A DNA stretch of 64,000 bases, from positions 1,984,001-2,048,000 of the forward strand of contig NZ_CAJGZV010000001.1 in NCBI RefSeq assembly GCF_904846065.1. The letters are read 5' to 3'. This document shows positions 24,736 to 34,090 of this stretch, piece by piece (the first letter of the stretch is position 1; each line of letters begins with the position of its first letter). Origin of the DNA: Psychrobacter immobilis. Its GTDB lineage: Bacteria; Pseudomonadota; Gammaproteobacteria; Pseudomonadales; Moraxellaceae. Position numbers and translations under genes: made by a program. A model generated the notes under the pieces. That model made no database searches, had not been told where the DNA came from, and worked only from the letters and a program-made list of their open reading frames with translations.

Positions 24736-27228
24736 TTAGTCCAATACCTTTAACTCTTCGACAATCTCAAAGTCGATCACTATCTCATCTTCAGCTTCCA
24801 ATACTGGTGCATCGACATTATCATACGACCAATCATTGATAGTCTCGATCGCCCCATTTATCATTAAATTTAAGGACTCACATAACACTTCAGCTTCCTC
24901 TCGTTGCCATACCTCTTTACTAATAAGCTGCTGATACAGCTTACTATGAATAGTATCTAGACCTTTAGCAACAGATTCTTTGGTCCTATCAGCTTCAGCA
25001 TTATTATTTACTTGCTCATCTGATAGGGATTCATTATCCGCTTCCATATCGTCATCATCTGCTGCAAATATACTTGCCAGCATTGCTTTAGCGTCGCCTG
25101 TCTCACTTTCATACGCAGCTAATAATTCCGTATTAAAAATAAACGGCTTACTATTACGATCTGAGATATTAGCATTAACTCCAATACTATTGTCATTGGT
25201 CGTCTTTTGCTGTGTCGCATCGTTAAATGTTGACGTGATCTTTTTAGCACTGGTTAAATGGTGAATATCACTAACCACTGAGTTTTTATCAAGACCTAAA
25301 GCCTGGTACAGCTTTTCAATTTGTTTGATTTGACTTGGCTCTACATTACCGTTAGCTAAGGCAACTGAGATGATAAAACGACTGATAAAGCTAATGTTCT
25401 CCTCATTAAGTACTGCTAGCTTTGCCTTTAGACCCGCCATATTAGAAGGGCTATTTAAGCGCCATAACAGATAAGCCTTTAGCGACGCCTTTTCAATAGC
25501 AGTAAGCTGAGGGTCTTGCTCAATAATCGTCAGTAGCGTATCTACTTCTCTTTTATCGACATAGCCATTAATGGTTGCCACCATGGCACCCAATCTAAGC
25601 GCCAAACTGATTTGGTAAAATGACGTACTCGGCTCAAAGTCTTGACCATGACCACTATCAAATAAAACCACATATCCATCCGGTTTAAGACTGGTCTGAT
25701 AATAACGCTGATCTGGTACAACACCGAAGCCAGCCAACTCAGCTAAATTAGTAATCATCTCACCATGTTTTTTAGCAAATGACTTAGGCATAGTATGTGA
25801 CGACTGAGATGACGGCTCAACTAAATACCCCCATAGCTCTTTAACCGTTGTCAGCCCTTCATCATTTTGAGTAACAGATTCTGCCCATGCCTTAAAGTTT
25901 TGTATGACTGTATATTTTTCTCGGTACGCTTGCTGCTGAATCAGTGCTTTGGGCAGTAACATAATAGCGTCTATGCCTGTTGCAGAGTTACCCTCTCTCC
26001 CCAGATAACGACTGTAAGCATCCAAAGCCTCGTTACACTGTTCGGCCATAGCAATCAGCTTTTTGATGGGTGATTTTAAGGCGCTTGGGTCTTGCAAATC
26101 ATCAAGGGTAAGGTCGACACTCACAATTGATTGGCTCGCAGCATGATAGCTAATTTTTAATTTGGTTTTATTAGGAGGGATGATAAATCCATTTGGATAG
26201 GCTTTTTGGTATAAAATCTCAAACAGATCTCTAAACTCTGATTCACAGCGCCTTGCAGGTGTTTTGAAGTTATATTCATTAGAAAAAATGAGCCATTCCC
26301 ATGCTAATGTGGCAGTAATAGGTAACTTTAAGGTTACCCTTTTTGCTAACTGCATTTTAAAGGTTAGGTTTTGACTACTGGCAGGCGACGGTAAAAGCTG
26401 TGCTGTTTGTATTTTTTCTTCAAATAGTGGCGAGCGCACTAGCGTCATAAACTCTAAAAAATTCGCTGAGTAGTTACTGAATGAGGACTGTTTGCCATAA
26501 ATATCATGCAGCCGTAACACCTCATTATAAATACTGACAAACTCATTATCAGACACGCTATCGTCACTAATACCTTCAATCACTCTACGTTCAAACCCAC
26601 CAAAGTAAATGAAAACATATCCAATCGGTGTATTGGGATTCGCCCGATCTGATGCCAACCAATCTAAATAAACCCCGCGGCACGAGGGTGATAGAGCTTC
26701 ATAACTTGGCCAGTAGCCAAGTGACTCATCACTATAGATATTTGAGGTGTTATAAATAACCTTTGGCGAACCGACCGATAAGCTATCATTTATCAACGAT
26801 GGCTCAGTGCCGTAACCAATCAAAGTTTCAAGCTTACCACCAAAATAAAAAAAGCCCTTATCAATGATACGTCCCTGTATGTTTAGAGATTCATACCTTG
26901 ATACCCAGCGTCCAAGTCTGCGATTCGATGAAGTAGCATCATGCTTTTGCTTGTTTGATGAGATAACAAAGGTTGCCAGCTCACCCACATCATCTAAATG
27001 CTCATCACGATACCTATTCGTCTGGCTTTGTCTCGCATAAACATTTTGGGCTCTAGGATTAGTAGAGTTATTGTGATTTGCAACGTTTGAATCAACTCCG
27101 GTCTCTACAATAGTTTCAGACGGCTTTATATCAGGCGGCAAATCTATAAAATGAGTTTTCGCCTCATCTTCTTTGGCATCATACTTCTCTCTGAATAGCG
27201 CCAATACATTTTCGATAAAGTTTTTCAT
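24736..27228 (-). CDS. TerB_N / TerB / TerB_C multidomain protein
   Basis: An 830-residue protein. Residues ~95-260 form a TerB_N-type domain (FFYFGGKLETLIGYGTEPSL, YWPSYEALSP, YLDWLASDRANPNTPIGYVF). A TerB-like helical domain lies near 550-690 (LALRLGAMVATINGYVDKRE and FIISVALANGNVEPSQIKQI). A TerB_C-type domain ends the protein (LLAAYESETGDAKAMLASIF, then VWQREEAEVLCESLNL). TerB folds bind metal and are thought to scaffold membrane-associated stress complexes. Here the protein starts a block with a BrxD-like ATPase and Lhr-like helicase, and it follows the DnaQ-BRCT gene by 52 bases. I infer a sensor/scaffold role for a DNA-targeting complex. Domain calls good. Confidence 0.82.
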   Translation of the reverse strand: MKNFIENVLALFREKYDAKEDEAKTHFIDLPPDIKPSETIVETGVDSNVANHNNSTNPRAQNVYARQSQTNRYRDEHLDDVGELATFVISSNKQKHDATSSNRRLGRWVSRYESLNIQGRIIDKGFFYFGGKLETLIGYGTEPSLINDSLSVGSPKVIYNTSNIYSDESLGYWPSYEALSPSCRGVYLDWLASDRANPNTPIGYVFIYFGGFERRVIEGISDDSVSDNEFVSIYNEVLRLHDIYGKQSSFSNYSANFLEFMTLVRSPLFEEKIQTAQLLPSPASSQNLTFKMQLAKRVTLKLPITATLAWEWLIFSNEYNFKTPARRCESEFRDLFEILYQKAYPNGFIIPPNKTKLKISYHAASQSIVSVDLTLDDLQDPSALKSPIKKLIAMAEQCNEALDAYSRYLGREGNSATGIDAIMLLPKALIQQQAYREKYTVIQNFKAWAESVTQNDEGLTTVKELWGYLVEPSSQSSHTMPKSFAKKHGEMITNLAELAGFGVVPDQRYYQTSLKPDGYVVLFDSGHGQDFEPSTSFYQISLALRLGAMVATINGYVDKREVDTLLTIIEQDPQLTAIEKASLKAYLLWRLNSPSNMAGLKAKLAVLNEENISFISRFIISVALANGNVEPSQIKQIEKLYQALGLDKNSVVSDIHHLTSAKKITSTFNDATQQKTTNDNSIGVNANISDRNSKPFIFNTELLAAYESETGDAKAMLASIFAADDDDMEADNESLSDEQVNNNAEADRTKESVAKGLDTIHSKLYQQLISKEVWQREEAEVLCESLNLMINGAIETINDWSYDNVDAPVLEAEDEIVIDFEIVEELKVLD

Positions 27229-27280
27229 TACCTATAAAACCCATTCCAAGAGAATTAGCTAAAAGAGCTGTACAGCAAGA

Positions 27281-28153
27281 TTAAAGCTTAAGCATTTTAA
27301 GAAAATCATGTTCTGTAAGAATATTGATGTCGACACCTTCTGCAATTAGTGTCTCTGACTTACGTTGTTTACTGCTTTTATCATGTCCATTTAATAATGT
27401 TAAATCTGGTGTACCTACAACTAAATAATTGAGGTTTTTAGATACACCGGTTTTAACATGAAAACCTTGCCTCGCTGCGATATCAGCAATTTCTGCGCGT
27501 TTTATAGATAGCTCGCCTGTAAAGCAAATGTTTAATCCGAAAAACCTACCTTGCTCATTACCTTCTATAGATCGTTTTTGAGTGAAGCGCTGCGTACTAT
27601 TATTGCTATTTCTTGGATGAGATGGCTGAGCATTTAACCATTTCGTGATTGAAGCATTATTTTCTCTAAGAATGGTTGTCGTCACAAACCCACACGCTTT
27701 GGCGTCTTCTAGAGCATCATGATGATCAAACGCGTACCGCCATTCCTTACATACATTAGCAAGATTATATCCTGAAGTACTAAACCGCTGGCAGGTATCG
27801 CGTACCATGACAGAGGCATCTGCCCATTGCCAAGACGGTAGTGGCAAATCATGATCTAATAAACACTTCGTTATTGCTCTTTGATCAAAATCGGTATAAC
27901 TGACCACAACATTCTTACCGATAAATTGAATAATATTGCCATAGATATCAAATATGGAAGGTGCATCTTTTACTTGGTTATTATCAATACCATGAATATC
28001 TATATTCGTTCGGCTAAAACTAGACTGTGGTCTTATAAAGCTACAGTAGGTATCTATCAGCTTACCTTTTATGTATTTCGCCATACCTATTTGACAAATA
28101 GAGCCAACGTCTGAGTTGGCAGTTTCTACGTCGATAGCCACAAAATTCATCAT
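27281..28153 (-). CDS. DnaQ-like exonuclease with C-terminal BRCT domain
   Basis: A 290-residue protein. Residues ~1-165 are a DEDDh 3'-5' exonuclease: FVAIDVETANSD (Exo I Asp and Glu), VVSYTDFDQRAI (Exo II), and FDHHDALEDAKACG (Exo III with His and Asp). Exo II has Y-T in place of the usual H-N before the F-D. Residues ~205-290 are a BRCT domain (GLNICFTGELSIKRAEIADI, then GVSKNLNYLVVG). DnaQ-BRCT fusions occur on mobile and defence islands as DNA-end processing factors. It is the first gene of the leftward operon that runs into the TerB and helicase genes, and is divergent from the WYL regulator across a 592-base gap. Confidence 0.88.
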   Translation of the reverse strand: MMNFVAIDVETANSDVGSICQIGMAKYIKGKLIDTYCSFIRPQSSFSRTNIDIHGIDNNQVKDAPSIFDIYGNIIQFIGKNVVVSYTDFDQRAITKCLLDHDLPLPSWQWADASVMVRDTCQRFSTSGYNLANVCKEWRYAFDHHDALEDAKACGFVTTTILRENNASITKWLNAQPSHPRNSNNSTQRFTQKRSIEGNEQGRFFGLNICFTGELSIKRAEIADIAARQGFHVKTGVSKNLNYLVVGTPDLTLLNGHDKSSKQRKSETLIAEGVDINILTEHDFLKMLKL

Positions 28154-28425
28154 CTGTCCTTGTGCAAATAGTATTTAATATATCAGTTATGAATAATAAT
28201 AAACTAAAATTGATATTTTTACCTACTTGATTGATAAATGCTAATCTAAGTTTAATAGCAATTAAACCCTCTCCTTTTTATCTAAAAAAAAACGTATGAA
28301 CTGGTTTTTCTAAATTTATTTGATAGCCAAAAAAATATTAAGCTCTATGACACAACCTGTCACTTACTTTGGCTAAACTAGTTTTTAGTACAATACATCG
28401 AGAAACAAAGTATAGCTTAGCAACT

Positions 28426-28542
28426 GAACTATTGAACTATTGAACTATTGAACTATTGAACTATTGAACTATTGAACTATTGAACTATTGAACTATTGAA
28501 CTATTGAACTATTGAACTGTTGAACTGTTGAACTGTTGAACT
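28426..28542. repeat. 8-bp tandem repeat (about 14.6 copies)
   Basis: Eleven perfect copies of GAACTATT (28426-28513) are followed by three copies of GAACTGTT (28514-28537) and a partial unit. The array lies in the 592-base gap between the divergent DnaQ-BRCT and WYL genes, about 200-320 bases upstream of the WYL start. The perfect copies suggest slipped-strand length change. It may set promoter spacing or serve as a regulator-binding array. The rest of the gap is AT-rich with no gene I can see. Confidence 0.92.
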
Positions 28543-28649
28543 TCTTAAATCTAACCTACTTTTCAGTAAATAACGTCCTATCCTGAAAATATATTAATAA
28601 TGTTATCAATCACTTGCTACGGATACAGTAAAAGAAAGTTCAAAAGTAA

Positions 28650-28677
28650 TTGATAAGTACCGATTATAGTGCATAAT
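28650..28677 (+). promoter_or_regulatory. possible sigma-70 promoter for the WYL/dynamin operon
   Basis: TTGATA (28650-28655) and CATAAT (28672-28677) are 16 bases apart and end about 70 bases before the WYL ATG. In such AT-rich DNA similar pairs occur by chance, so this is only a candidate. Confidence 0.4.
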
Positions 28678-28745
28678 TACATTTTTGTTATTTTTTAGTA
28701 ACTCAATGCAACTGAGAGCAGAGTTACCTTGCAAATTGAGTAATT

Positions 28746-29651
28746 ATGAAACTGGGAAAGCATGAGAAACTTGCGTATCGACTATCTGACATTATCGTTA
28801 GACTCAACGCCGGCGAGCGTCTGAATATTTTTGAATTAGCAGATACCTATAAAGTCTCTATCCGTACTTTAAAGAGAGATTTTCAGGATCGTTTGACCTT
28901 ATTAGAGCTCTATGAAGAAGGTCCACAGTTTTATTGCTTGCACCCTAGTAATATTGGATATCTAGATATAGCAGATATTCAGCGCTTTGCTAGCTTTGCT
29001 AGCGTACAAGGCTTATTACCGAAAATTGATCGTCAGTTTTTCCAAAAAAAACTCAACCAAAGCATTTTCGTTAAAGGCTTCGCTTATGAAAATATAAGCG
29101 AGCGTTCAGACGACTTTAGAAATATAGACCAAGCCATTAATAGCTGCCAATATATCGAATTTGATTACCGCAAGGTAGTTGACTATGCCACCAACAATAA
29201 TAGTAAACGTTACCTATTAGAACCTTATCATTTACTAAATAAAAACGGCATTTGGTACGTAGTCGGTCGCTATCATGGACAAACACGGACCTTTTGCTTT
29301 ACTCAAATTAGTAATTTGCAAGTGAATACTGAGATCTTTGAATGCTGTGAAGACGTCAAAACAGAAATTATGGCTACAGATAGTCTGTTTTTCGGAAATC
29401 AGATCAGTGAAATCGTCATGCAAGTTGATGCTAAAGTTGCTGGCTACTTTGAACGTCGTAACCTACTACCCAATCAAGAGTTGATACGCAAGCTTGGTAA
29501 TGGCGATTTGCTACTGGCATGTAAAAATATCCATCCAAGAGAAGTCATCCCTATCGTGCAGTACTGGATACCGCATATTCGGGTAATTAGCCCGAGTGTT
29601 GTTAAGAAAGATTTAGAATCCGCTATAAGCAAGTACTTAATGGAAATTTGA
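28746..29651 (+). CDS. WYL-domain transcriptional regulator
   Basis: A 301-residue regulator. An N-terminal winged helix-turn-helix is visible (LNIFELADTYKVSIRTLKRD, ~27-46). A WYL domain follows near 135-205 (YIEFDYRKV, LEPYHLLNKNGIWYVVGRYH, then FCFTQISNL). It directly precedes the GTPase gene, whose ATG comes right after its stop, so it is the first gene of the rightward dynamin/HerA operon. Autoregulation from the upstream gap, perhaps released by a nucleic-acid ligand, is the usual pattern for WYL proteins in defence loci and is inferred here. Family confident. Confidence 0.88.
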   Translation: MKLGKHEKLAYRLSDIIVRLNAGERLNIFELADTYKVSIRTLKRDFQDRLTLLELYEEGPQFYCLHPSNIGYLDIADIQRFASFASVQGLLPKIDRQFFQKKLNQSIFVKGFAYENISERSDDFRNIDQAINSCQYIEFDYRKVVDYATNNNSKRYLLEPYHLLNKNGIWYVVGRYHGQTRTFCFTQISNLQVNTEIFECCEDVKTEIMATDSLFFGNQISEIVMQVDAKVAGYFERRNLLPNQELIRKLGNGDLLLACKNIHPREVIPIVQYWIPHIRVISPSVVKKDLESAISKYLMEI

Positions 29652-30650
29652 ATGATGGTACAAAATAAAATAAGTCAGTCAGTAGTCAATTTTTTTGAAA
29701 TTATTGTCATAGCAACAATGAGTTCAGGAAAATCAACATTAATCAACTCAATGCTAGGACAAGAATTGCTTCACTGTGCAAATGAGGCCACAACAGCGAC
29801 TATAACAAGAATACACAATAAAGATAAACAGCGTAATTTTCGCGGTTCTGCATATAGACTCAAGTCTAATAGAAACAACAAAAAGGTAAGATTAAGATCT
29901 CTTGTAGACTATCAAAATATAATAGATAGCAATACTCTAAAAGAATGGAATGCAGATATTAATATAAACTATATCAATTTAGTAGGTAACATCTCTTCTA
30001 TTAACAATATTAATGGAGATATTATTTTATATGATTCGCCTGGCCCCAATAACAGTCAAGACAACAATCATGAAAGCCTTACTTTTGATTTATTAGCTAA
30101 TGGTCATTACAACATGATCATTTATGTATTGAACGCTACTCAAATCGGTATTAATGATGACCAGCTATTTTTATCACAAGTAAATCAAGTTGTAAAAACA
30201 AATAAAAGCAAAAAAATTATATTTATTCTTAATAAAGCAGATATTTTGGATGAAGAAAAAGGTGAGAATATTGAAAAATTTGTAGAAACTACAGTTTCGT
30301 ATTTAGAAAGTATTGGGTTCATAAAACCTACTATTATACCAGTGTCAGCAATCTCTGCATTACATGCTAGAAAAGCTTTAAGCCAACAGTCTCTTACTCG
30401 GTTTGAACGTAATATGCTACAGCAAAATTTGAATAACCTAGATAACGCTAGACTTATAAAAGCCTCTTACAATATATCTAATAGTTTTAAAAAAATATCG
30501 CCACCTAATCTAGATAAACAAGACATACAAATTACAATAAAAGACGGATTAGAAATACCCAAAAGCAAAATCGAAAGTCTAATCTATTTTAGCGGGATAC
30601 CACTGTTAGAAAATATTATTAATCACAACTTTAAAAAATTCAGTTTATAA
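29652..30650 (+). CDS. short dynamin-like GTPase (G domain only)
   Basis: A 332-residue GTPase that corresponds to the G domain of the next protein without the stalk. G1 is ATMSSGKSTLINSMLG (~21-36), a switch I Thr lies in NEATTATITRI, G3 is YDSPGPNNSQD near 127, and G4 is LNKAD near 193. GINDDQLFLSQV and the SLTRFERN region are shared with the 766-residue paralogue at 30668. It has no coiled coil or membrane paddle. It starts right after the WYL stop and ends 17 bases before the larger dynamin gene. Bacterial dynamins often work as unequal pairs; I infer heterodimer formation with the larger protein. Confidence 0.85.
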   Translation: MMVQNKISQSVVNFFEIIVIATMSSGKSTLINSMLGQELLHCANEATTATITRIHNKDKQRNFRGSAYRLKSNRNNKKVRLRSLVDYQNIIDSNTLKEWNADININYINLVGNISSINNINGDIILYDSPGPNNSQDNNHESLTFDLLANGHYNMIIYVLNATQIGINDDQLFLSQVNQVVKTNKSKKIIFILNKADILDEEKGENIEKFVETTVSYLESIGFIKPTIIPVSAISALHARKALSQQSLTRFERNMLQQNLNNLDNARLIKASYNISNSFKKISPPNLDKQDIQITIKDGLEIPKSKIESLIYFSGIPLLENIINHNFKKFSL

Positions 30651-30667
30651 CATTAACGGAGTATTTC

Positions 30668-32968
30668 ATGATTAACGTAGCTATCACACACAACCCTTTT
30701 ACAGTTGAAACTTTCTTTCTTATCGATGAACAAAAACCTGAGAGTAATTCTCAGTTCGCTGAGTATGAAAATCAACGTCTGCAGCTATGGATTGAAGGAT
30801 TTTTTCAGAAGTTATATGACATATTTAATGGTGAAAAAGAATATAGAATCCACTTTAAAGGGGTCGAAGCAGACTGTATTGATGTGGAAGAGGCCGTTAA
30901 ACAAGCTAATAAAGACGGACTAAATGTTAAGATGTCGTGTGACATAGTACCAGGTTCAGAAGAGCGTCTAGAAGACATTCAACAGCTTGTATTAGAGGCA
31001 AAGCAAGATCCGTTATTTAAACAGTATGTTGATACTCCCGATATACAGAAGAAGTTTGATACAGCGTTTGACAAAAACTTTGATGTCTATGTAGTGGCAA
31101 CCATGTCGTCTGGTAAGTCTACCCTGATTAATGCTATGTTAGGTTGCGATTTATTGCCAGCATTAAACGAAGCAACCACGGCTACGATTGCTAAGATCAC
31201 TGATAACGACAATATGCCACAAGGTCACTTTACAGTAAGCTGCACAGATAATGAAGACTATATAATCAATGAGGAACAAAAATTAGATCTTACGACAAAA
31301 ATAGGCGCGGACTCGGCATCTCAGTTAATGAGCGAGTGGAATAAATCGCCTGAGATATTTCGGATTAATGTAGAAGGAAAAATACCTGCAATAGAAGAAC
31401 GGGAGAGTGTTCGCTTAGTTCTGACAGACACTCCAGGGCCTAATAACAGTCAAGATATTGAACACAACCTGACAACTATGCGATACATTGGTGATTCTGA
31501 TCGTAACCCCTTAGTTCTATACATTCTAAATGGACAACAACTTGGCATTAACGATGATCAAAGTCTACTAAAACAAATTGCTGATGTTATGAGTAAAGGA
31601 GGCAAGCAAAGCAAAGATCGTTTCATCTTTGTTATTAATAAAGCAGATGTATTTGACCCAGAAAAAGGCGAATATGTCGAAGATGTTGTTACACGTGCTA
31701 AACAATATCTAGAAAATAACGGTATCGATAATCCTTTGGTATATCCAGTATCTGCCAACTTAACCTCCCTATTTCGTAAACGAGAGTTGAGTATTGACTT
31801 ATTAACACGTGCAGAGCGTAATCAATTGGTAGCAATGGAAAACTTATTCAATGAAGAACCACTGATGGATTTGGTTCAATACATGCCTTTATCTAAAAAA
31901 ACTCAAGAAAAAATCAATAGTAAGAAATATCCAACAGCATTATATCGTAGTGGCCTACCCGCAGTTGAGATGATGATAGACGACTATATCGAAAAATACA
32001 GTCTTCCTAACCGTGTAACACGAGCCAACCAAGCACTCAGTCAGATAATACAACAATGTACTAATGCTGCCGAACTGCAAAAGTCTCTTGAAGCCGACCA
32101 GCAGGCCCTTGATAGTCTACAAGAGACTATTAATATATTACGTAAAAAAGAAAAACAAGCATTCAAAACAGATGGTTATATTACTAAATTAAAGAAACAG
32201 CAAAAAGGACTAAGACAGGAGACAACACAAGCCTTTATGCAGAAAGAAAAAAACCTAAGAGAGACTACCTTTGACTTTGGAAACAAATTTCAAGGCGAAG
32301 CCTCTAAAAGACAAGCTCAAGAGAAAATTAAAAAATTAACTCAAGATTTACAAAGCGAGTTTAATTTACTCATTATCAATTTAGAAAAAATTATTGAGGC
32401 TGATCAACTAGAAATCCAGACAGAATTAGCGGCAGATTACAATAAATATATAACCAGCTTATTTAATGATGTATCAGAATTAGAACTACCAATGTTAGAA
32501 GGCTTAAAGAACCAAATAGCATCTTTTAATATGTCTTTAGAGCAGGATGAGGTACAGGTTAAGCATCATACAGTACAAACGGGTACTAGAACTGTTAGTA
32601 ATTCAACATGGTACAATCCTTTTAGTTGGTTTAGTACAAAAGAAGAAGCTGTTTATGAGATTCAAGAAGAAGAGTTTGTTAGTCTTGATGATTTATGGGC
32701 GACACGAGGTCCAGAAATAGATGCTATGTTTGAAAATCTTTTTGCAGAAGCAGTAAAGAAAGTTAAAGATAACAGTAATAAAACTATAGATATATACATT
32801 GATTTTATGAATGAAGAGTTTGGCGAACGCTTTAATAGTCTAATGGCGGATCTAGAAAATAAGATTAATGATAAAAACGAACGTGAGAAGGCTATTAATA
32901 CGGCTAAAGCAGAACTTAGTCATATTAGTACGTTTAACACTAAAATTACCAGTATTTTAGCTTTATAG
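30668..32968 (+). CDS. dynamin-like GTPase, full length
   Basis: A 766-residue bacterial dynamin-like protein. An N-terminal ~130-residue region precedes the G domain: G1 VVATMSSGKSTLINAMLG (~140-157), switch I NEATTATIAKI, G3 LTDTPGPNNSQD near 253, G4 INKAD near 323. A long helical stalk follows (~455-600, rich in K/E/Q heptads). A short aromatic insert STWYNPFSWFSTKEE near 645 resembles the membrane-contact paddle of related dynamins. The start has a CGGAG ribosome site. Bacterial dynamins protect membranes or act in abortive infection, as with Eleos/LeoABC. Here the next partners are an unknown protein and a HerA-like ATPase, which differs from those systems. Confidence 0.88.
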   Translation: MINVAITHNPFTVETFFLIDEQKPESNSQFAEYENQRLQLWIEGFFQKLYDIFNGEKEYRIHFKGVEADCIDVEEAVKQANKDGLNVKMSCDIVPGSEERLEDIQQLVLEAKQDPLFKQYVDTPDIQKKFDTAFDKNFDVYVVATMSSGKSTLINAMLGCDLLPALNEATTATIAKITDNDNMPQGHFTVSCTDNEDYIINEEQKLDLTTKIGADSASQLMSEWNKSPEIFRINVEGKIPAIEERESVRLVLTDTPGPNNSQDIEHNLTTMRYIGDSDRNPLVLYILNGQQLGINDDQSLLKQIADVMSKGGKQSKDRFIFVINKADVFDPEKGEYVEDVVTRAKQYLENNGIDNPLVYPVSANLTSLFRKRELSIDLLTRAERNQLVAMENLFNEEPLMDLVQYMPLSKKTQEKINSKKYPTALYRSGLPAVEMMIDDYIEKYSLPNRVTRANQALSQIIQQCTNAAELQKSLEADQQALDSLQETINILRKKEKQAFKTDGYITKLKKQQKGLRQETTQAFMQKEKNLRETTFDFGNKFQGEASKRQAQEKIKKLTQDLQSEFNLLIINLEKIIEADQLEIQTELAADYNKYITSLFNDVSELELPMLEGLKNQIASFNMSLEQDEVQVKHHTVQTGTRTVSNSTWYNPFSWFSTKEEAVYEIQEEEFVSLDDLWATRGPEIDAMFENLFAEAVKKVKDNSNKTIDIYIDFMNEEFGERFNSLMADLENKINDKNEREKAINTAKAELSHISTFNTKITSILAL

Positions 32969-33074
32969 GCGATTATCTTTTATAGGTATAAATAGAAGTA
33001 TATTCTATATTTAACTAATATTTATACACCGTAAAACTCTAATTATTTAATATCTATATATCCTAAGGCACGTT

Positions 33075-34070
33075 ATGAACACAAAACATAGTAAAAATGA
33101 ATTTATTGAACTATCTGCTGATGGTTCGATACCAGCTAAAAAATCTCAGAATATTCTTGATAGTATACCCTTAACTGATTTCGTAGAATTTAATGATGAA
33201 ATATATCCCATTAGAAAAAATAAAAGTATGTGGAGTGAAGACTATTTTCGAGAAGAGCTGAGCCTGATAAAACATAAGGAATTCTCCAAAGAGCGTTGTG
33301 AGCATATCGTAGCTGTAAAACATTATTTGCAATATCAAGAAGTAGCAGGTTTTGGTATTACTGACGAGCAACATACCCCTACAGTCACCGAAACCTCCAA
33401 GTCGGCACTAAAAAGTAATCATAAATCTCAAGAAGTTGATGTCAGTCTACTATCTAAAAATCCTGATGCTGATGTCTCAAAGGATATTCTCAGAGAATAT
33501 AAACCCAAAGAAAGTTTACAGCTAGCAATCTCAAAAAAAGATATAAGAGCTGTACAAAACATCATCAAGTTTGACTTGAAAAATAATCGGTTACTAATTG
33601 AAGATATTATTCAAGAAGTTATGTTTGTAAGTCAAAGTATGCCGGAAGCCTTTTTTGAATATGAAGAAGATAAATTTTGTCTTGCCATAGATGAAAATAG
33701 TGGTAATTGGAATAAAGATTATTTTCTTTTGCAGCAAAGCTATCTTAATCATAACTTCGCTATAAAAAGATTAATACATCTCATTAACGTGCGTGATGAC
33801 TTAGCAAAAAAAGGTGTGGAAGGCTTTGAGCATATTAAGGTTCAGCCGACACCTCAAACTCAAGCTAAGCCAAAACCTAAGACAAGGGCTCAGCCTAATC
33901 ATACTTCTAGTAATAGCTCAGAACACACTAACTCAAGTTCAGATCGCAGTCGCTCAAATAGCGGGCAGTCGTCTCAGAGAAAGCAGGAAGATGGCTTTAT
34001 AAAGACAGCTATGAAAATAGGTGGTGCTGTTCTAGAACACATACGGGCTTTAATAGCGAAGATAAGATAA
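33075..34070 (+). CDS. unknown protein with duplicated domain and C-terminal amphipathic helix
   Basis: A 331-residue protein I do not recognise. It contains two copies of a ~60-residue unit. Copy 1 reads FVEFNDEIYPIRKN, then MWSEDYFREELSLIKHKEFS, then VAGFGI. Copy 2 reads FFEYEEDKFCLAID, then NWNKDYFLLQQSYLNHNFAI, then VEGFEHI. A Ser/Pro/Gln-rich disordered linker follows (~265-305). The last ~24 residues form a basic amphipathic helix (GFIKTAMKIGGAVLEHIRAL) that could bind membrane. It lies between the dynamin and HerA genes on the same strand, with a 106-base gap before and 20 after. I infer an adaptor linking the dynamins or the membrane to the HerA-like ATPase. Confidence 0.6.
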   Translation: MNTKHSKNEFIELSADGSIPAKKSQNILDSIPLTDFVEFNDEIYPIRKNKSMWSEDYFREELSLIKHKEFSKERCEHIVAVKHYLQYQEVAGFGITDEQHTPTVTETSKSALKSNHKSQEVDVSLLSKNPDADVSKDILREYKPKESLQLAISKKDIRAVQNIIKFDLKNNRLLIEDIIQEVMFVSQSMPEAFFEYEEDKFCLAIDENSGNWNKDYFLLQQSYLNHNFAIKRLIHLINVRDDLAKKGVEGFEHIKVQPTPQTQAKPKPKTRAQPNHTSSNSSEHTNSSSDRSRSNSGQSSQRKQEDGFIKTAMKIGGAVLEHIRALIAKIR

Positions 34071-34090
34071 CTATAAAGATAGGATAAAAC

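Noticed and set aside
18910..28153. Complete BREX system
   Set aside because: Only BrxD-like and BrxHI-like proteins are present; the methylase PglX, the phosphatase PglZ and BrxC/PglY are missing.
28426..28542. CRISPR array
   Set aside because: The 8-bp units are contiguous without spacers and no cas gene is nearby.
29652..32968. Eleos (LeoABC) dynamin system
   Set aside because: The partners are an unknown adaptor, HerA-type motor and nucleases, and the two GTPases do not show the Leo layout I would expect; kept as a separate candidate.
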